Assembly: GCF_000347635.1 (NCBI RefSeq)
Contig: NC_020514.1
Coordinates: 4,216,001 to 4,280,000, forward strand
Length of the DNA: 64,000 nt
From: Paraglaciecola psychrophila 170
GTDB lineage: Bacteria > Pseudomonadota > Gammaproteobacteria > Enterobacterales > Alteromonadaceae
Reading direction: 5' to 3'
The notes under the pieces are model-generated. The model saw only the letters and a program-made list of their open reading frames with translations. It had not been told where the DNA came from and made no database searches. Numbering within the stretch: position 1 is the stretch's first letter; each line of letters opens with the position of its first letter. This document shows positions 9,882-18,917 of this stretch, piece by piece. The position numbers and the translations under genes were made by a program.

Positions 9882-11042
9882 TTAATGCGATCCGAATACA
9901 CATTGCCCTTTAATCCAAGTTGAAACGACATTCAATTCTTGGTTTAACTGGACAAAACTTGCATCCTTGTTAATTGCAATAAGCGTTGATGGCTCTATAG
10001 GCAAATTGGCTTTCTGCAAAAACTTTAGGGGGTATAGGCTGGCCATACGGACTGCCTCGGAGAGTGAAACGTTAAGTAGCTGATGACAATTTTTCACCGC
10101 TGTGGCCATGTCGAGTGTTGACCCAGCAAGTTCGCCGGTTGAAGAGGTTAGTTTTCCTTTATGGCATGTAACTATTCGATCGAAGAAATCAAATTCTGTT
10201 GATTGAGTTCCTACTGGTGGCATTGCGTCAGTGACCAGAAATATACCTCCCACAGGTTTTACTTTAAGTGCAAGTTTACAACTGGCAACACTCACATGAT
10301 GACCGTCTACAATAAGTCCACACTGCGTATGATCATTTAACAGAGCACTCCCAGTGACACCCGCTTCTCTTCCCGTTATTGCAGACATTGCATTATAGAG
10401 GTGAGTAAATCCAGTTGCTCCAGCTTCGATGGCTCGATTTGTAATCTCATAAGTTGCGTTACTGTGACCGATACAAACATGAACACCCATTGATACAAGC
10501 CTTTTGATATCCTCTATTGGCAAAACCTCTGGCGCCAACGTTACCAAAACATGACCAATATCTTTGCGTTCAAATATTTTCCACTCTTCCTCTGAAATAG
10601 ACCGAATAAATTCTTGGCTATGTGCTCCCTTTTTTGTGATGGAGATATGCGGCCCTTCAAAATGTATACCCAAGATCCCCAACATATTGTCTTTGATGGC
10701 ATGACTAATTGTATCTGCTGCACGAATCATGGTTTTGAGGTTGTCAGTAATTATCGTCGGTAACATTGCGGTCGTACCGAACTGTGAATGGGCTTGCATC
10801 ATCTTTTTAAGTGAGTCTATGCTGGGGTTTGCATTAAATAAAAGTCCGCCCCCACCATTTACTTGAAGATCAACATAACCAGGGACTACCAGGCCATCAA
10901 GGGCAACATCATGGTTTGATATATCATTATCCACAGCCACAATTACACCCTTTAAAACACTTAGCACTTTGTCGTAATGGTGGTTGGCTCCATCAAAAAG
11001 TGCTTTAGTGAGTATTCGGTTAGGAGATTTCAATGTGTTCAT
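9882..11042 (-). CDS. nagA: N-acetylglucosamine-6-phosphate deacetylase
   Basis: 386 residues, the usual length. It converts GlcNAc-6-phosphate to glucosamine-6-phosphate and acetate in the cytoplasm. Amidohydrolase signatures are visible in order: GYVDLQVNGGGG, the metal-ligand Glu in HFEGPHIS, His in CIGHSNATYE and THLYNAMS, and the catalytic Asp in LVTDAMPPVG. The start codon overlaps the stop of the upstream SIS-domain gene by 4 bp (ATGA), so the two are translationally coupled. It catalyses the step between the kinase and NagB-II encoded upstream. Confidence 0.95.
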   Translation of the reverse strand: MNTLKSPNRILTKALFDGANHHYDKVLSVLKGVIVAVDNDISNHDVALDGLVVPGYVDLQVNGGGGLLFNANPSIDSLKKMMQAHSQFGTTAMLPTIITDNLKTMIRAADTISHAIKDNMLGILGIHFEGPHISITKKGAHSQEFIRSISEEEWKIFERKDIGHVLVTLAPEVLPIEDIKRLVSMGVHVCIGHSNATYEITNRAIEAGATGFTHLYNAMSAITGREAGVTGSALLNDHTQCGLIVDGHHVSVASCKLALKVKPVGGIFLVTDAMPPVGTQSTEFDFFDRIVTCHKGKLTSSTGELAGSTLDMATAVKNCHQLLNVSLSEAVRMASLYPLKFLQKANLPIEPSTLIAINKDASFVQLNQELNVVSTWIKGQCVFGSH

Positions 11043-12037
11043 AACGTTTGAGTTACTTTATTCAAACCTTTAGGAATATCCGGGTTGAGTCCCCTTGCAA
11101 TCGATACGTTAGCAATATCGATATAGAAGCGTTGTAATACCAGTAACGGGGCTAATCTTGGATGAACTGAAACGCCAACTTGATTTAAATGGGTAACATC
11201 AGCTCCTCTACGAATGACTTCCTGTATTTGTTCATTGTGGGATTGTTCACTTTCATCTTTTACCGAACAATTTAGTATTACTAATCCTTTTTCAACCAGT
11301 GTAATGGGACCGTGAAGGAACTCCGCACTGCTAAACGCTTCAGCGTGAATACTGCATACTTCTTTGAGTTTCAATGCCATTTCTTTCGCAATGGCAAAAC
11401 CAACCCCGCGGCTCAGTACAACCATATTATTGACCTGAGAAAATGCTGTAGGTGGCAGTTGAACCTTGGCGGATACAGCTTTTTCCATGAATAACGGGAA
11501 TTGCTTTAGAGCAGTTAATAGCACAGTGTTTTCTGTCCAAGCTGATGTTAGATGCAGCAAAGCTGATAATGTAGCTAAGTAGCTTTTGGTAGCTGCAACA
11601 GAAATTTCTTTGCCTGCCCGTATTGGAAGCACATCGTCAACAATATCTTTGAGAGGTGAAGTTTCATCATTAACGATGGCGATGCAATATGCCCCTCCCG
11701 CTTTCGCCATTTTGGCTTGCGCGATAATATCTGGGCTTCTTCCCGATTGTGAAATTACGAACACAACAGCAGAGTCTAATTTTAACTGTTTTTTGTAAAC
11801 ACTTGATACTGATGGCGCTGCCGCCATTGTTGGAATATTTGCCTCTATTTCGATCAAATATTTGGCAAAAACACCCGCATGATCTGACGAGCCTCGTCCA
11901 ATAATCATCACCATTTTTGGATCGAATTCACGAATTTTTCTACCTATTTTATTTACGATAGTAGTATTCGACTTGACTTGTTCCGCGATAATTTGAGGGG
12001 ATTGCCTAGCTTCTTGTTCCATAATTGTTTGTGTCAT
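11039..12037 (-). CDS. nagB-II: Glucosamine-6-phosphate deaminase NagB-II (SIS-domain, GlmS-like)
   Basis: 332 residues with two SIS domains: GRGSSDHAGVFAKYL and ISQSGRSPD in the first, a second with LSRGVGFAIAKEMALKLKE and AEAFSSAEFLHGP. It lacks the glutaminase domain of GlmS. This architecture is the alternative deaminase NagB-II found in Shewanella and other Alteromonadales, making fructose-6-phosphate and ammonia from glucosamine-6-phosphate. It is the third gene after the kinase and couples with nagA by a 4-bp overlap. The functional assignment rests on gene context, because the same fold also appears in other sugar isomerases and deglycases. Confidence 0.9.
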   Translation of the reverse strand: MTQTIMEQEARQSPQIIAEQVKSNTTIVNKIGRKIREFDPKMVMIIGRGSSDHAGVFAKYLIEIEANIPTMAAAPSVSSVYKKQLKLDSAVVFVISQSGRSPDIIAQAKMAKAGGAYCIAIVNDETSPLKDIVDDVLPIRAGKEISVAATKSYLATLSALLHLTSAWTENTVLLTALKQFPLFMEKAVSAKVQLPPTAFSQVNNMVVLSRGVGFAIAKEMALKLKEVCSIHAEAFSSAEFLHGPITLVEKGLVILNCSVKDESEQSHNEQIQEVIRRGADVTHLNQVGVSVHPRLAPLLVLQRFYIDIANVSIARGLNPDIPKGLNKVTQTL

Positions 12038-12064
12038 AAAGATACCCTGTTAATCACGTGACGT

Positions 12065-13000
12065 TTATTTAAGTGATGCGGTTTGATGTCTTGCATAAAA
12101 TACAGCGCCTGCTTCTGGTGGGAAAAGTGATGACGATAATTGTTTTTGAATATCTTGGTCCAGATAGGGAATAATCCACTCGGCCAGACCGCCGATAAAA
12201 GAAATTCGTGGCGGTGTTGTTTTAAGTAGTAACCTAGCCATTTTACTTATATAACTAGCTCCTTCATCTATAATGGCGAGTGCGACCTCGTCCTTATCTT
12301 CAAGTGCGCTAAAAACCGTATTAGCTAGGCAAGCAAAAAAAGATGCAGGTTTCCCCGCAACCTTACTTATAATTTCCTCAGCCGTGCTTGCTTTCAAAAC
12401 CTGACACATATATTTACTGATAGTAGTTGGTGGTGCCATTTCATCGAGTGCCAGTAATACCGCTTCAACTGCATTTAAGCCATACCAAGCACCACTACCT
12501 TTATCCCCTTGAGGGAAACCATGACCGCCTATTATTTTTGAATGATTTTTAACGTTTGATAAACCACAAGTACCCGTTCCTGATATTAATACAGCACCAT
12601 CGTGGCCTTCGTGTGCACCCAAACATGCAATATGTATATCTGTAGTGAGATATATTGATTTAAACGGAGACTGCCACTTAATCATTTCGTCATATACGTG
12701 AGGGAGGTTAACGCCAGCTAAACCGATCCCTGCACAGATGTCATTTAGTTTCAATTCTTGTGAAATATCACTATTTAACAATGCTTCAGTCAGTGCCAAA
12801 CTAGCAGATTCCACAATCGAGATTTTTGCTAGTTCTGAGCCGTACACTGGATTTCCAGGTCCTGAGATACCTGTTCCCAAAATAGTATTATTTTGATCCA
12901 TCAAGATTGCTTTGCATTTGGACCCACCCCCATCTATTCCCAGAAAAAGTGGTTGTTCCTGCTTGTAATCTTTATCCATTTTATTTCTGATATGTAACAA
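12065..13000 (-). CDS. nagK: N-acetylglucosamine kinase (BadF/BadG/NagK-type ATPase)
   Basis: 311 residues. The actin-like ATPase signatures are FLGIDGGGSKCKAIL at the front (phosphate-1), VLISGTGTCG in the middle (phosphate-2) and ISFIGGLAEW near the end (adenosine). It phosphorylates imported GlcNAc to GlcNAc-6-phosphate. I place the start at a TTG at 13000 since AAGGA lies 7 bases upstream and the TTG follows the previous stop codon by only 3 bases; an in-frame ATG at 12979 lacks such a site. Next gene: nagB-II, 27 bp downstream. A glucosamine kinase of the same family is the alternative. Confidence 0.9.
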   Translation of the reverse strand: MLHIRNKMDKDYKQEQPLFLGIDGGGSKCKAILMDQNNTILGTGISGPGNPVYGSELAKISIVESASLALTEALLNSDISQELKLNDICAGIGLAGVNLPHVYDEMIKWQSPFKSIYLTTDIHIACLGAHEGHDGAVLISGTGTCGLSNVKNHSKIIGGHGFPQGDKGSGAWYGLNAVEAVLLALDEMAPPTTISKYMCQVLKASTAEEIISKVAGKPASFFACLANTVFSALEDKDEVALAIIDEGASYISKMARLLLKTTPPRISFIGGLAEWIIPYLDQDIQKQLSSSLFPPEAGAVFYARHQTASLK

Positions 13001-13003
13001 TTT

Positions 13004-14641
13004 CTATTCCTTACCTGCCGACACAAAAACAAGTGTATCTGCAACCTTTCTTTCACCAGTATTATCAGACGGATTGCCTGTCATTAGCCCATTGACGACC
13101 ATGACACTTGAACCGCCGCCATCGAGATTAAGAGCGTTTACAGCGCCTAGCGAACGCATAATGTTTGCCATTTCGGGCACAGAAGCGCCCATACTCCTTA
13201 ACGGCTCTCTTCCATAGATAACTACCACATAGAGAGCGCCATCAAGTGATAACCCAACCGCAGTTCTTGGATGTCGCTGCATAACCCAACTGTCATAAAA
13301 ATCCTTACGACTTTGCTGAACTTGCTTTGAGTCTGGAACTTCGTCTCTTTTATCTAAAGATTGGCTTCCTACATCTTGAACAAATGGACTCCAACCTTGA
13401 TTTTCCCAGTTACTTTCTTGCGTTTCCTTGTTCACCAATAAAGAAGGTCCCCCATTAATGATGTACATTCCCTTTTCTAAAATGACTTGATTACCTTCGT
13501 TATAGACAACGTGGCTAAATTCAGCTGTTGAGCCTTGTAACACTAATGGTTCAAATAACGCTCTCTTGTTACCTGAAACTGCCACCAAATAATGACCATT
13601 AGGTACATAATTTATTTGGGAAGCATTTGGCCTTAAATAAATGTGTTGTGACTTATCAATCCAAAAAGTGAAATTTTCTTGGTTTAATACATCGGCTATA
13701 TCGCCAAAATTTTGGTCATATATCACGGCCTCATCTTCATCTTTGCAGACAACATCATGGCTTGCTGGAACAGTTAAACCATCATCATCATATCCACAAT
13801 TAAACTTGTATTTTAACTTGCGGTTAATGCCATCAATAGCTTGAAAATTGCCATCTATATCAACGCTGAGGGATGTTGATACTTTGTTTAAAATTTTGAA
13901 TGAAAGGGTAGGCGAATTATTAATAAGCAAAGCCGGTCTATTGATGATGGCTTCACTCACAAGTGTGCCATCTATGACGGAGATCCCAGCCAGATCTCCT
14001 GGTACCTCTTGATCTTCTCTATAGGCAAAGAACCCGCCATTTACTGATGCGACTGCTTTAACCTGGTTAGCAATTTCAGATACAGTGGCAAGACCCTGCA
14101 CTCTATTATTAGCCAATATCGAGCTTACTTTTCCTTCGTAAATTAAGGGGTCTACTTTTAAAATACTGATTTCAAAATTACCCGCCTGATAAGCTCGACT
14201 TGATGTATTAATTATTTTTAAATCAATGCCTTGTTTACTCAATTGAGCATTGAAAACAGAGGCGACTTCGGTCGAATCAAAACGACCTATGAACACTTTT
14301 TTTCCAAGGTTAAGTGTTAAATCATTAAATTCATTAAAATCTTCTATTATTATGTCTTTTGTCGACAATGGTGTGCCGACGAGCTGAGGTTTCGTTATAA
14401 AAATTATTTTTTGCACCAGTAATTCAGCGACTTCATCAGACATCAATTGACTCGTCAAAGTATATTGATTGATAGCTGAACGTATTTTCACTTGAAAATG
14501 AGTTAGGCCTGGTGCAATTGTTGTTTTAACCACTGACTGCTTAGCATTGGTAGCGCCAATTTCTAACCTAGGTAAAACTGTACAACTCTGCATGAGAAAT
14601 ACTGCAGAACCGATAAAAAAGATATTTTGAAAATAAGACAT
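13004..14641 (-). CDS. Phosphodiester glycosidase (DUF2233/NAGPA family) lipoprotein
   Basis: About 545 residues from the ATG at 14641; a TTG at 14653 is possible but neither has a clear ribosome binding site. The N-terminus has a hydrophobic signal ending in FLMQSC, a lipobox, so this is probably a membrane-anchored periplasmic or surface lipoprotein. The C-terminal half holds the NAGPA/DUF2233 signatures: VNGGFFAYRE, YIINGGPSLLV, RHPRTAVGLS, VVVIYGRE and NALNLDGGGSSVMVVNG followed by RKVADTLVF. The family includes the human uncovering enzyme, which hydrolyses GlcNAc-alpha-1-phosphodiesters. The N-terminal 200 residues look like SPOR-like or beta-rich accessory sequence. It sits immediately upstream of the GlcNAc kinase gene, so GlcNAc release from phosphodiester-linked glycans is a good inference. 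Confidence 0.85.
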   Translation of the reverse strand: MSYFQNIFFIGSAVFLMQSCTVLPRLEIGATNAKQSVVKTTIAPGLTHFQVKIRSAINQYTLTSQLMSDEVAELLVQKIIFITKPQLVGTPLSTKDIIIEDFNEFNDLTLNLGKKVFIGRFDSTEVASVFNAQLSKQGIDLKIINTSSRAYQAGNFEISILKVDPLIYEGKVSSILANNRVQGLATVSEIANQVKAVASVNGGFFAYREDQEVPGDLAGISVIDGTLVSEAIINRPALLINNSPTLSFKILNKVSTSLSVDIDGNFQAIDGINRKLKYKFNCGYDDDGLTVPASHDVVCKDEDEAVIYDQNFGDIADVLNQENFTFWIDKSQHIYLRPNASQINYVPNGHYLVAVSGNKRALFEPLVLQGSTAEFSHVVYNEGNQVILEKGMYIINGGPSLLVNKETQESNWENQGWSPFVQDVGSQSLDKRDEVPDSKQVQQSRKDFYDSWVMQRHPRTAVGLSLDGALYVVVIYGREPLRSMGASVPEMANIMRSLGAVNALNLDGGGSSVMVVNGLMTGNPSDNTGERKVADTLVFVSAGKE

Positions 14642-14708
14642 GTTTTGAGCCAACTAAAAAACGAAGATAATAATTGTATTATACGGTGATCATTTGATGT
14701 TATTTAGT

Positions 14709-14740
14709 AAAAAACTGGGCGGGTATCGCTACCCTCCCAG
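14709..14740 (-). terminator. Rho-independent terminator behind the TonB receptor gene
   Basis: An imperfect 11-bp stem (CTGGGAGGGTA / TACCCGCCCAG on the minus strand) with a 4-base loop, followed by six T. It starts 20 bases after the stop codon of the TonB receptor gene at 14760 and before the glycosidase gene. It should lower transcription of the enzyme genes relative to the receptor, or separate them if they have their own promoter. Confidence 0.85.
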
Positions 14741-14759
14741 AAGACACGACACACAAACG

Positions 14760-17471
14760 TTAAAAGGCGTAACGAATCCCAGCAATAAATCGTCTATCAA
14801 TCTGAGTTAAGTTGAAAGGTGTATTCAGTACTGAGCGTCTCACTTGTTGAGTAGACAATAAGTTCGATGCTTGTACTTGAAATTGCAATGAATCGGTAAC
14901 ATCATAACTAGCAGAGAAATCTAACTGTCCGTAATCGTCCTGCCATTCTGGAATACCTGCAGTTGATGCAAACGCAACAAGGTATTCGTCTCGCCAAGTA
15001 TAAGACATGCGAGCATTAAAATTTTCTACGTCATAATATACCGCAACATTGAAACTACTCTCAGATAAACCTGGCAATCCGGAGTTTCTAACGTCACCCG
15101 AATCTGAATACTGAGCGGCACTTTCAATTATGGTGTAATTCATCAACAATCCAAAATCTTCTAATGATTCACTAATGAAACCGAGTCTAGACTGGTAGGC
15201 CAATTCCAATCCGGTAATGGTAGCTGCTACACCATTTTCTGGTTGTGTAAATATAATTGGACCGATAACAAAGACATTATCGCTTTGCCTAGGAAACTCA
15301 CGATCTTCAACTGATGATGACGTATCAATAAATCCATCAAGATCTTTATAAAAAAGATTGACGGAAGCTATAGCTTCACTAGAAAAATACCATTCCACAC
15401 TAAGATCATAATTATCTGCCGTAAACGGCTGAAGATCTGGGTTACCTCTACTTCCTCTTCCACCCCCTTCATCAATACCATTGAAGTTTTCTGATCCGGC
15501 TAGTTCAGATAGAGCTGGTCGAGTTAAACTTTTAAAGTAGGTACTACGAATGACAACTTCATCGCTGTGCTGGTAACGAATATTGATATTGGGTAACACT
15601 TCTTGGTAATCACTTTTAAGGGTGATTGGAGTATATGCCGAAGGATCATTCCTATTAGTGGTAGATTGTGTGCCTATTGTTTGGTCTGTTTTCACAAACC
15701 TCAAACCTGTGCTTATATTCAAATCGTCCGACACTTCAATATTTGCCTGAGCAAAAAGAGCTAATGTATCTTCTTGCAGCTCAAAGGTATTAAGCAGTGC
15801 ATGACTCGCAGTTGGAACGATAGAGGTACCCTCAGGTACTGATGATCCATTAGCCCCATAAAAAATAGACTTTATCAGCTCAGCATCTGCGCCAATAAGC
15901 GTCGAGGGAGCAAAACCAGCGCCATCAATTTTGAAATTTTCTAATGGTGTAAACACATCAGCAAGGGTAGGCAGGTCAGTTCGACGATTTAAGGGATTGC
16001 CAAGATCAACAAACAAGTTGGTTCGTTCGGATATTTGCTCTAAATCTCGGCTAGTGAGTCGCATACCAAAGTCAACTGTCAATAAGTCAGAATCATCATA
16101 TTGAAAGTCAAATTTCACGGTTGTGTTTGAATCTTTTGTTTCAGTTGGACGTCGAATAAATACGTTTAATACAAACTCTTCTGGGTTACTTGCATAGTCA
16201 GTATCAGGGGTGGACCATTCAAGAAGGTCATCTCGAATGATGTAGCTCACATCTGCTGGTACAAAAGCGCCATCAATACCCATACGTCTAAATGAAAACA
16301 AATCGTTAGAATCTGTTTTTTCGCGACTAAAGTGGCCTATGTATGGAGAGAACATTAAAGAATCTGAAATTTCCCAATCAGCACTAAGAGTAAACTGATT
16401 AACCTCTTCATCAACTAAAGATTGTCTAGCACCTATGCGTTGCTGAACGCCGGTCAAAGTAGCTTGAGTTGCCACGCCATTTTGTATAACGGTATTGGAA
16501 ACAGCTGTGATATTACTCTCCGAAGGAGCATCTAGAATAGTACGTCTATTATCAGCATCGATAGTACCAATTAAAGCCCTTGCTTTAACATCTAAGGTAT
16601 TGTTAGGTCTCCACTGAGCTGTAACTACACCACCTAATGTTTCACGAGATTCGGTAGTATGTCCAAAACTTTCAATCCGAGGGTAAACTGCATCAAGTTG
16701 CTCTTGAGTGGCGCCTCCTGGTTCTCCTACCGCAGGTCCTTTCCAAACAGCAGATAAAGGCGTGTGGCTGGTGCCTCCTATTGCATTATATTGCATATCT
16801 AAATCTGCATAAACTAGCGCTGCATTGATACCAAAAGTGTCATCCCAATTTCGGTTGAACACAATTGATGCTTTAGGGCTATTTGTGCCCGTGTTTTCAC
16901 TGTAATTATTATACAGTGAAACATTTAAAACGGGCTCGTCAGTCGATAAAGGGTCTGGGGTATTCAAAGCCACATTTCCGGCAATACCGCCCTCCACTTG
17001 ATCTGCTGTGACAGATTTTGATATTTCTACATTATTGAACAATTCAGCAGGAAATATTTCAAATGAAAAACCACGTTTACCACCGTTACCGCCAGCCAAC
17101 ATGCCATTTACTTCGGTTGAAGTAAACTCAGGACCTAATCCTCTTAAATTAATAGCGGTACCTTCGCCCGTGGCATTTCTGTTTAATGTCACACCAGGCA
17201 CACGTTGCAGTGCCTCGGATAAGTTCGCTTCTGGGAACTTACCAATATCTTCAGCGGTAATTACATCAATCAATTTATTAGAGAATCGTTTTGATTTTAA
17301 GGATTTTAATAAACTACCTCGCACCCCCGTTACAGTGATTGACTCTATGTCGTCTGGTGCGGACTCCTGTGCTAACAAACTAGATGAGTGGCTACTTAGC
17401 ATCCCAACCATAAAGGCTGTTGCAATTTTATTGAATTTTTTATTATTAGAATAATGTCGTAACTGGTTCAT
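14760..17471 (-). CDS. TonB-dependent receptor (predicted GlcNAc-containing oligosaccharide uptake)
   Basis: 903 residues, an outer-membrane beta-barrel. The N-terminus has a long signal peptide with KIATAFMVGMLSSHSSSLLAQ. A TonB box-like SITVTGVRGSL is followed by the plug (ITAEDIGKFPEANLSEAL, RVPGVTLNRN, LRGLGPEFTSTEVNG), which is typical of the large carbohydrate-type receptors found next to sugar catabolic genes in Alteromonadales and Xanthomonas. The chain ends RFIAGIRYAF, the usual aromatic outer-membrane terminus. An AGGAG site lies 7 bases before the ATG. It is the first gene of the GlcNAc locus, divergent from the ROK regulator, with operator copies upstream. Substrate is inferred from neighbours. 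Confidence 0.92.
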   Translation of the reverse strand: MNQLRHYSNNKKFNKIATAFMVGMLSSHSSSLLAQESAPDDIESITVTGVRGSLLKSLKSKRFSNKLIDVITAEDIGKFPEANLSEALQRVPGVTLNRNATGEGTAINLRGLGPEFTSTEVNGMLAGGNGGKRGFSFEIFPAELFNNVEISKSVTADQVEGGIAGNVALNTPDPLSTDEPVLNVSLYNNYSENTGTNSPKASIVFNRNWDDTFGINAALVYADLDMQYNAIGGTSHTPLSAVWKGPAVGEPGGATQEQLDAVYPRIESFGHTTESRETLGGVVTAQWRPNNTLDVKARALIGTIDADNRRTILDAPSESNITAVSNTVIQNGVATQATLTGVQQRIGARQSLVDEEVNQFTLSADWEISDSLMFSPYIGHFSREKTDSNDLFSFRRMGIDGAFVPADVSYIIRDDLLEWSTPDTDYASNPEEFVLNVFIRRPTETKDSNTTVKFDFQYDDSDLLTVDFGMRLTSRDLEQISERTNLFVDLGNPLNRRTDLPTLADVFTPLENFKIDGAGFAPSTLIGADAELIKSIFYGANGSSVPEGTSIVPTASHALLNTFELQEDTLALFAQANIEVSDDLNISTGLRFVKTDQTIGTQSTTNRNDPSAYTPITLKSDYQEVLPNINIRYQHSDEVVIRSTYFKSLTRPALSELAGSENFNGIDEGGGRGSRGNPDLQPFTADNYDLSVEWYFSSEAIASVNLFYKDLDGFIDTSSSVEDREFPRQSDNVFVIGPIIFTQPENGVAATITGLELAYQSRLGFISESLEDFGLLMNYTIIESAAQYSDSGDVRNSGLPGLSESSFNVAVYYDVENFNARMSYTWRDEYLVAFASTAGIPEWQDDYGQLDFSASYDVTDSLQFQVQASNLLSTQQVRRSVLNTPFNLTQIDRRFIAGIRYAF

Positions 17472-17505
17472 GTTTACTCCTGGAAGTTAAGATAGATACA
17501 TTAAA

Positions 17506-17518
17506 TATTACACTGGTA
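17506..17518. promoter_or_regulatory. Putative operator copy 1 (TACCA-N3-TGGTA type)
   Basis: TATTACACTGGTA, two mismatches in the left half relative to a TACCA-N3-TGGTA palindrome. It lies 35 bases upstream of the TonB receptor start. Confidence 0.55.
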
Positions 17519-17558
17519 TTTAAATTAACTCCCATTTATTAGCTTTGCAACAATTAAA

Positions 17559-17571
17559 TATCATTCTGGTA
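17559..17571. promoter_or_regulatory. Putative operator copy 2 (TACCA-N3-TGGTA type)
   Basis: TATCATTCTGGTA, one mismatch to the palindrome. It lies just upstream of a possible minus-strand promoter (TTGCAA at 17550-17545 and TAATTT at 17527-17522) for the receptor gene. Confidence 0.6.
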
Positions 17572-17662
17572 CTAATTAACTATTATAATTCTGAAATAAA
17601 TTAACTTATTAAGCGTTAATCACTTTTATTAAAGATTTACACTTATTTTATGACAAATTAAA

Positions 17663-17675
17663 TACCACTTTAGTA
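17663..17675. promoter_or_regulatory. Putative operator copy 3 (TACCA-N3-TGGTA type)
   Basis: TACCACTTTAGTA, one mismatch to the palindrome. It lies in the middle of the divergent promoter region. Confidence 0.6.
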
Positions 17676-17726
17676 CATAAGATTCGGAGCAGTTACCCTT
17701 TTTTAAATTACAACGGGAGGAATTAA

Positions 17727-17739
17727 TACAAATGTGGTA
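17727..17739. promoter_or_regulatory. Putative operator copy 4 (TACCA-N3-TGGTA type)
   Basis: TACAAATGTGGTA, one mismatch to the palindrome. It lies 30 bases upstream of the ROK regulator start, placed for autoregulation. Confidence 0.6.
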
Positions 17740-17768
17740 TAAATATAACTAGAATAAACTTTAGAGAA

Positions 17769-18917
17769 TTGAGCACCACATTGCATACTCAAATCCAAAA
17801 AAACTCAATTTCTCAAATTGAGAAAAAGCTTAATGTTAGCCACAAAAAAGTTATCGAATCTATAAGAAGAAATAAAAAAGCTTCAAGAGCGCAAATAGCT
17901 AAAGAAACAGGGCTTTCTACTCAATCGTTAACGAGACTGGCACAGCATCTTATGGCTTTAAACATAATTTCAGAACACTCGAAGGTTGAAGGATTGAGGG
18001 GACAACCAGCAATATCTCTTACACTTAATAAAAATATATTTTTATGTGTAGGCGTTGTATTTGAGCACGACAGAGTAACCGTTTTACTGGATGATTTTAA
18101 TCGTGATAACATATTCAGGGAATGTGAAGAGGGTGTGTTTCTATCTGCGAAAAAGGCTATTAGCACTGCTATTACTATGCTTGATAGCTTGTTTAGTACC
18201 ATCAATAAAGATTCAACAATACTTGGAATAGGAGTTTCTATTTCAGGCTTTTTTACAAATATTGAGGGGCAGATTTGCTCTCAACAAGATCCATTGGGTT
18301 GGTCTACTGTAAATTTTCAAGAAGTTTTTGCCAACAGATATCGTTGTCAATGTTACGTTGAAAATGATGGTAACGCGGCATCGATAGGGTTTTCTCTAAC
18401 TAAAACAGGCGGAGCATTAAAAAGTTTCTTCCTATTACTTCTTACGTTAGACATTGGTGGAGGTTTTGTTTCCCAAGGACGTCTAGTTGATGGGGCATTC
18501 GGGAATGCTGGAGAAATTTCAGTACTCTTTGGCTCAAGTGGTAACATGCCAAAGCCAACTATCGGATCTCTGCAACAATATTTAAGTGATGCTTCAGGAA
18601 TTAAAGCGACTAATGAAGATATTCAAAAAGCGGTTGATACGCACGATCCAGTCATCGATTCTTGGTTAATTTCCTGTGTTGAGTCAATGAAATATCCATT
18701 GAAAGCAATTCAAAGTTTATTAGATCCTGACACCATCGTTTTTACAGGTAGACTTCCTTTAGAATTACAAAAAAGATTATCTGAAAATATACACATATCA
18801 AGCCCATCATTTGGTGGTCTTAGCGCTCCAAAGCCGAATATCTTCGTATCTGAAACCAAAAACATATTGGAATTAGGTGTAACCTCTATACCCGCATTTT
18901 ACTTTTTTAATCGATAA
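17769..18917 (+). CDS. ROK-family transcriptional regulator (NagC-like)
   Basis: About 382 residues from a TTG at 17769; a TTG at 17781 is an alternative and neither has a strong ribosome binding site. An N-terminal winged helix-turn-helix (about residues 25-75: ESIRRNKKASRAQIAKETGLS) is followed by a ROK domain with ENDGNAASIG and DIGGGFVSQGRLVDGAFGNAGE. The Cys-rich zinc motif (CxCGxxGC) of classical ROK kinases and NagC is missing; the corresponding place reads GSSGNMPKPTIGSL, so sugar kinase activity is unlikely. It is transcribed away from the GlcNAc operon and shares its promoter region with four putative operators. It most likely represses the receptor and catabolic genes until GlcNAc or GlcNAc-6-phosphate appears. 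Confidence 0.88.
   Translation: MSTTLHTQIQKNSISQIEKKLNVSHKKVIESIRRNKKASRAQIAKETGLSTQSLTRLAQHLMALNIISEHSKVEGLRGQPAISLTLNKNIFLCVGVVFEHDRVTVLLDDFNRDNIFRECEEGVFLSAKKAISTAITMLDSLFSTINKDSTILGIGVSISGFFTNIEGQICSQQDPLGWSTVNFQEVFANRYRCQCYVENDGNAASIGFSLTKTGGALKSFFLLLLTLDIGGGFVSQGRLVDGAFGNAGEISVLFGSSGNMPKPTIGSLQQYLSDASGIKATNEDIQKAVDTHDPVIDSWLISCVESMKYPLKAIQSLLDPDTIVFTGRLPLELQKRLSENIHISSPSFGGLSAPKPNIFVSETKNILELGVTSIPAFYFFNR

Noticed and set aside
16997..17454. 148-codon plus-strand open frame opposite the TonB receptor
   Set aside because: Antisense of the well-supported receptor; no start signals.
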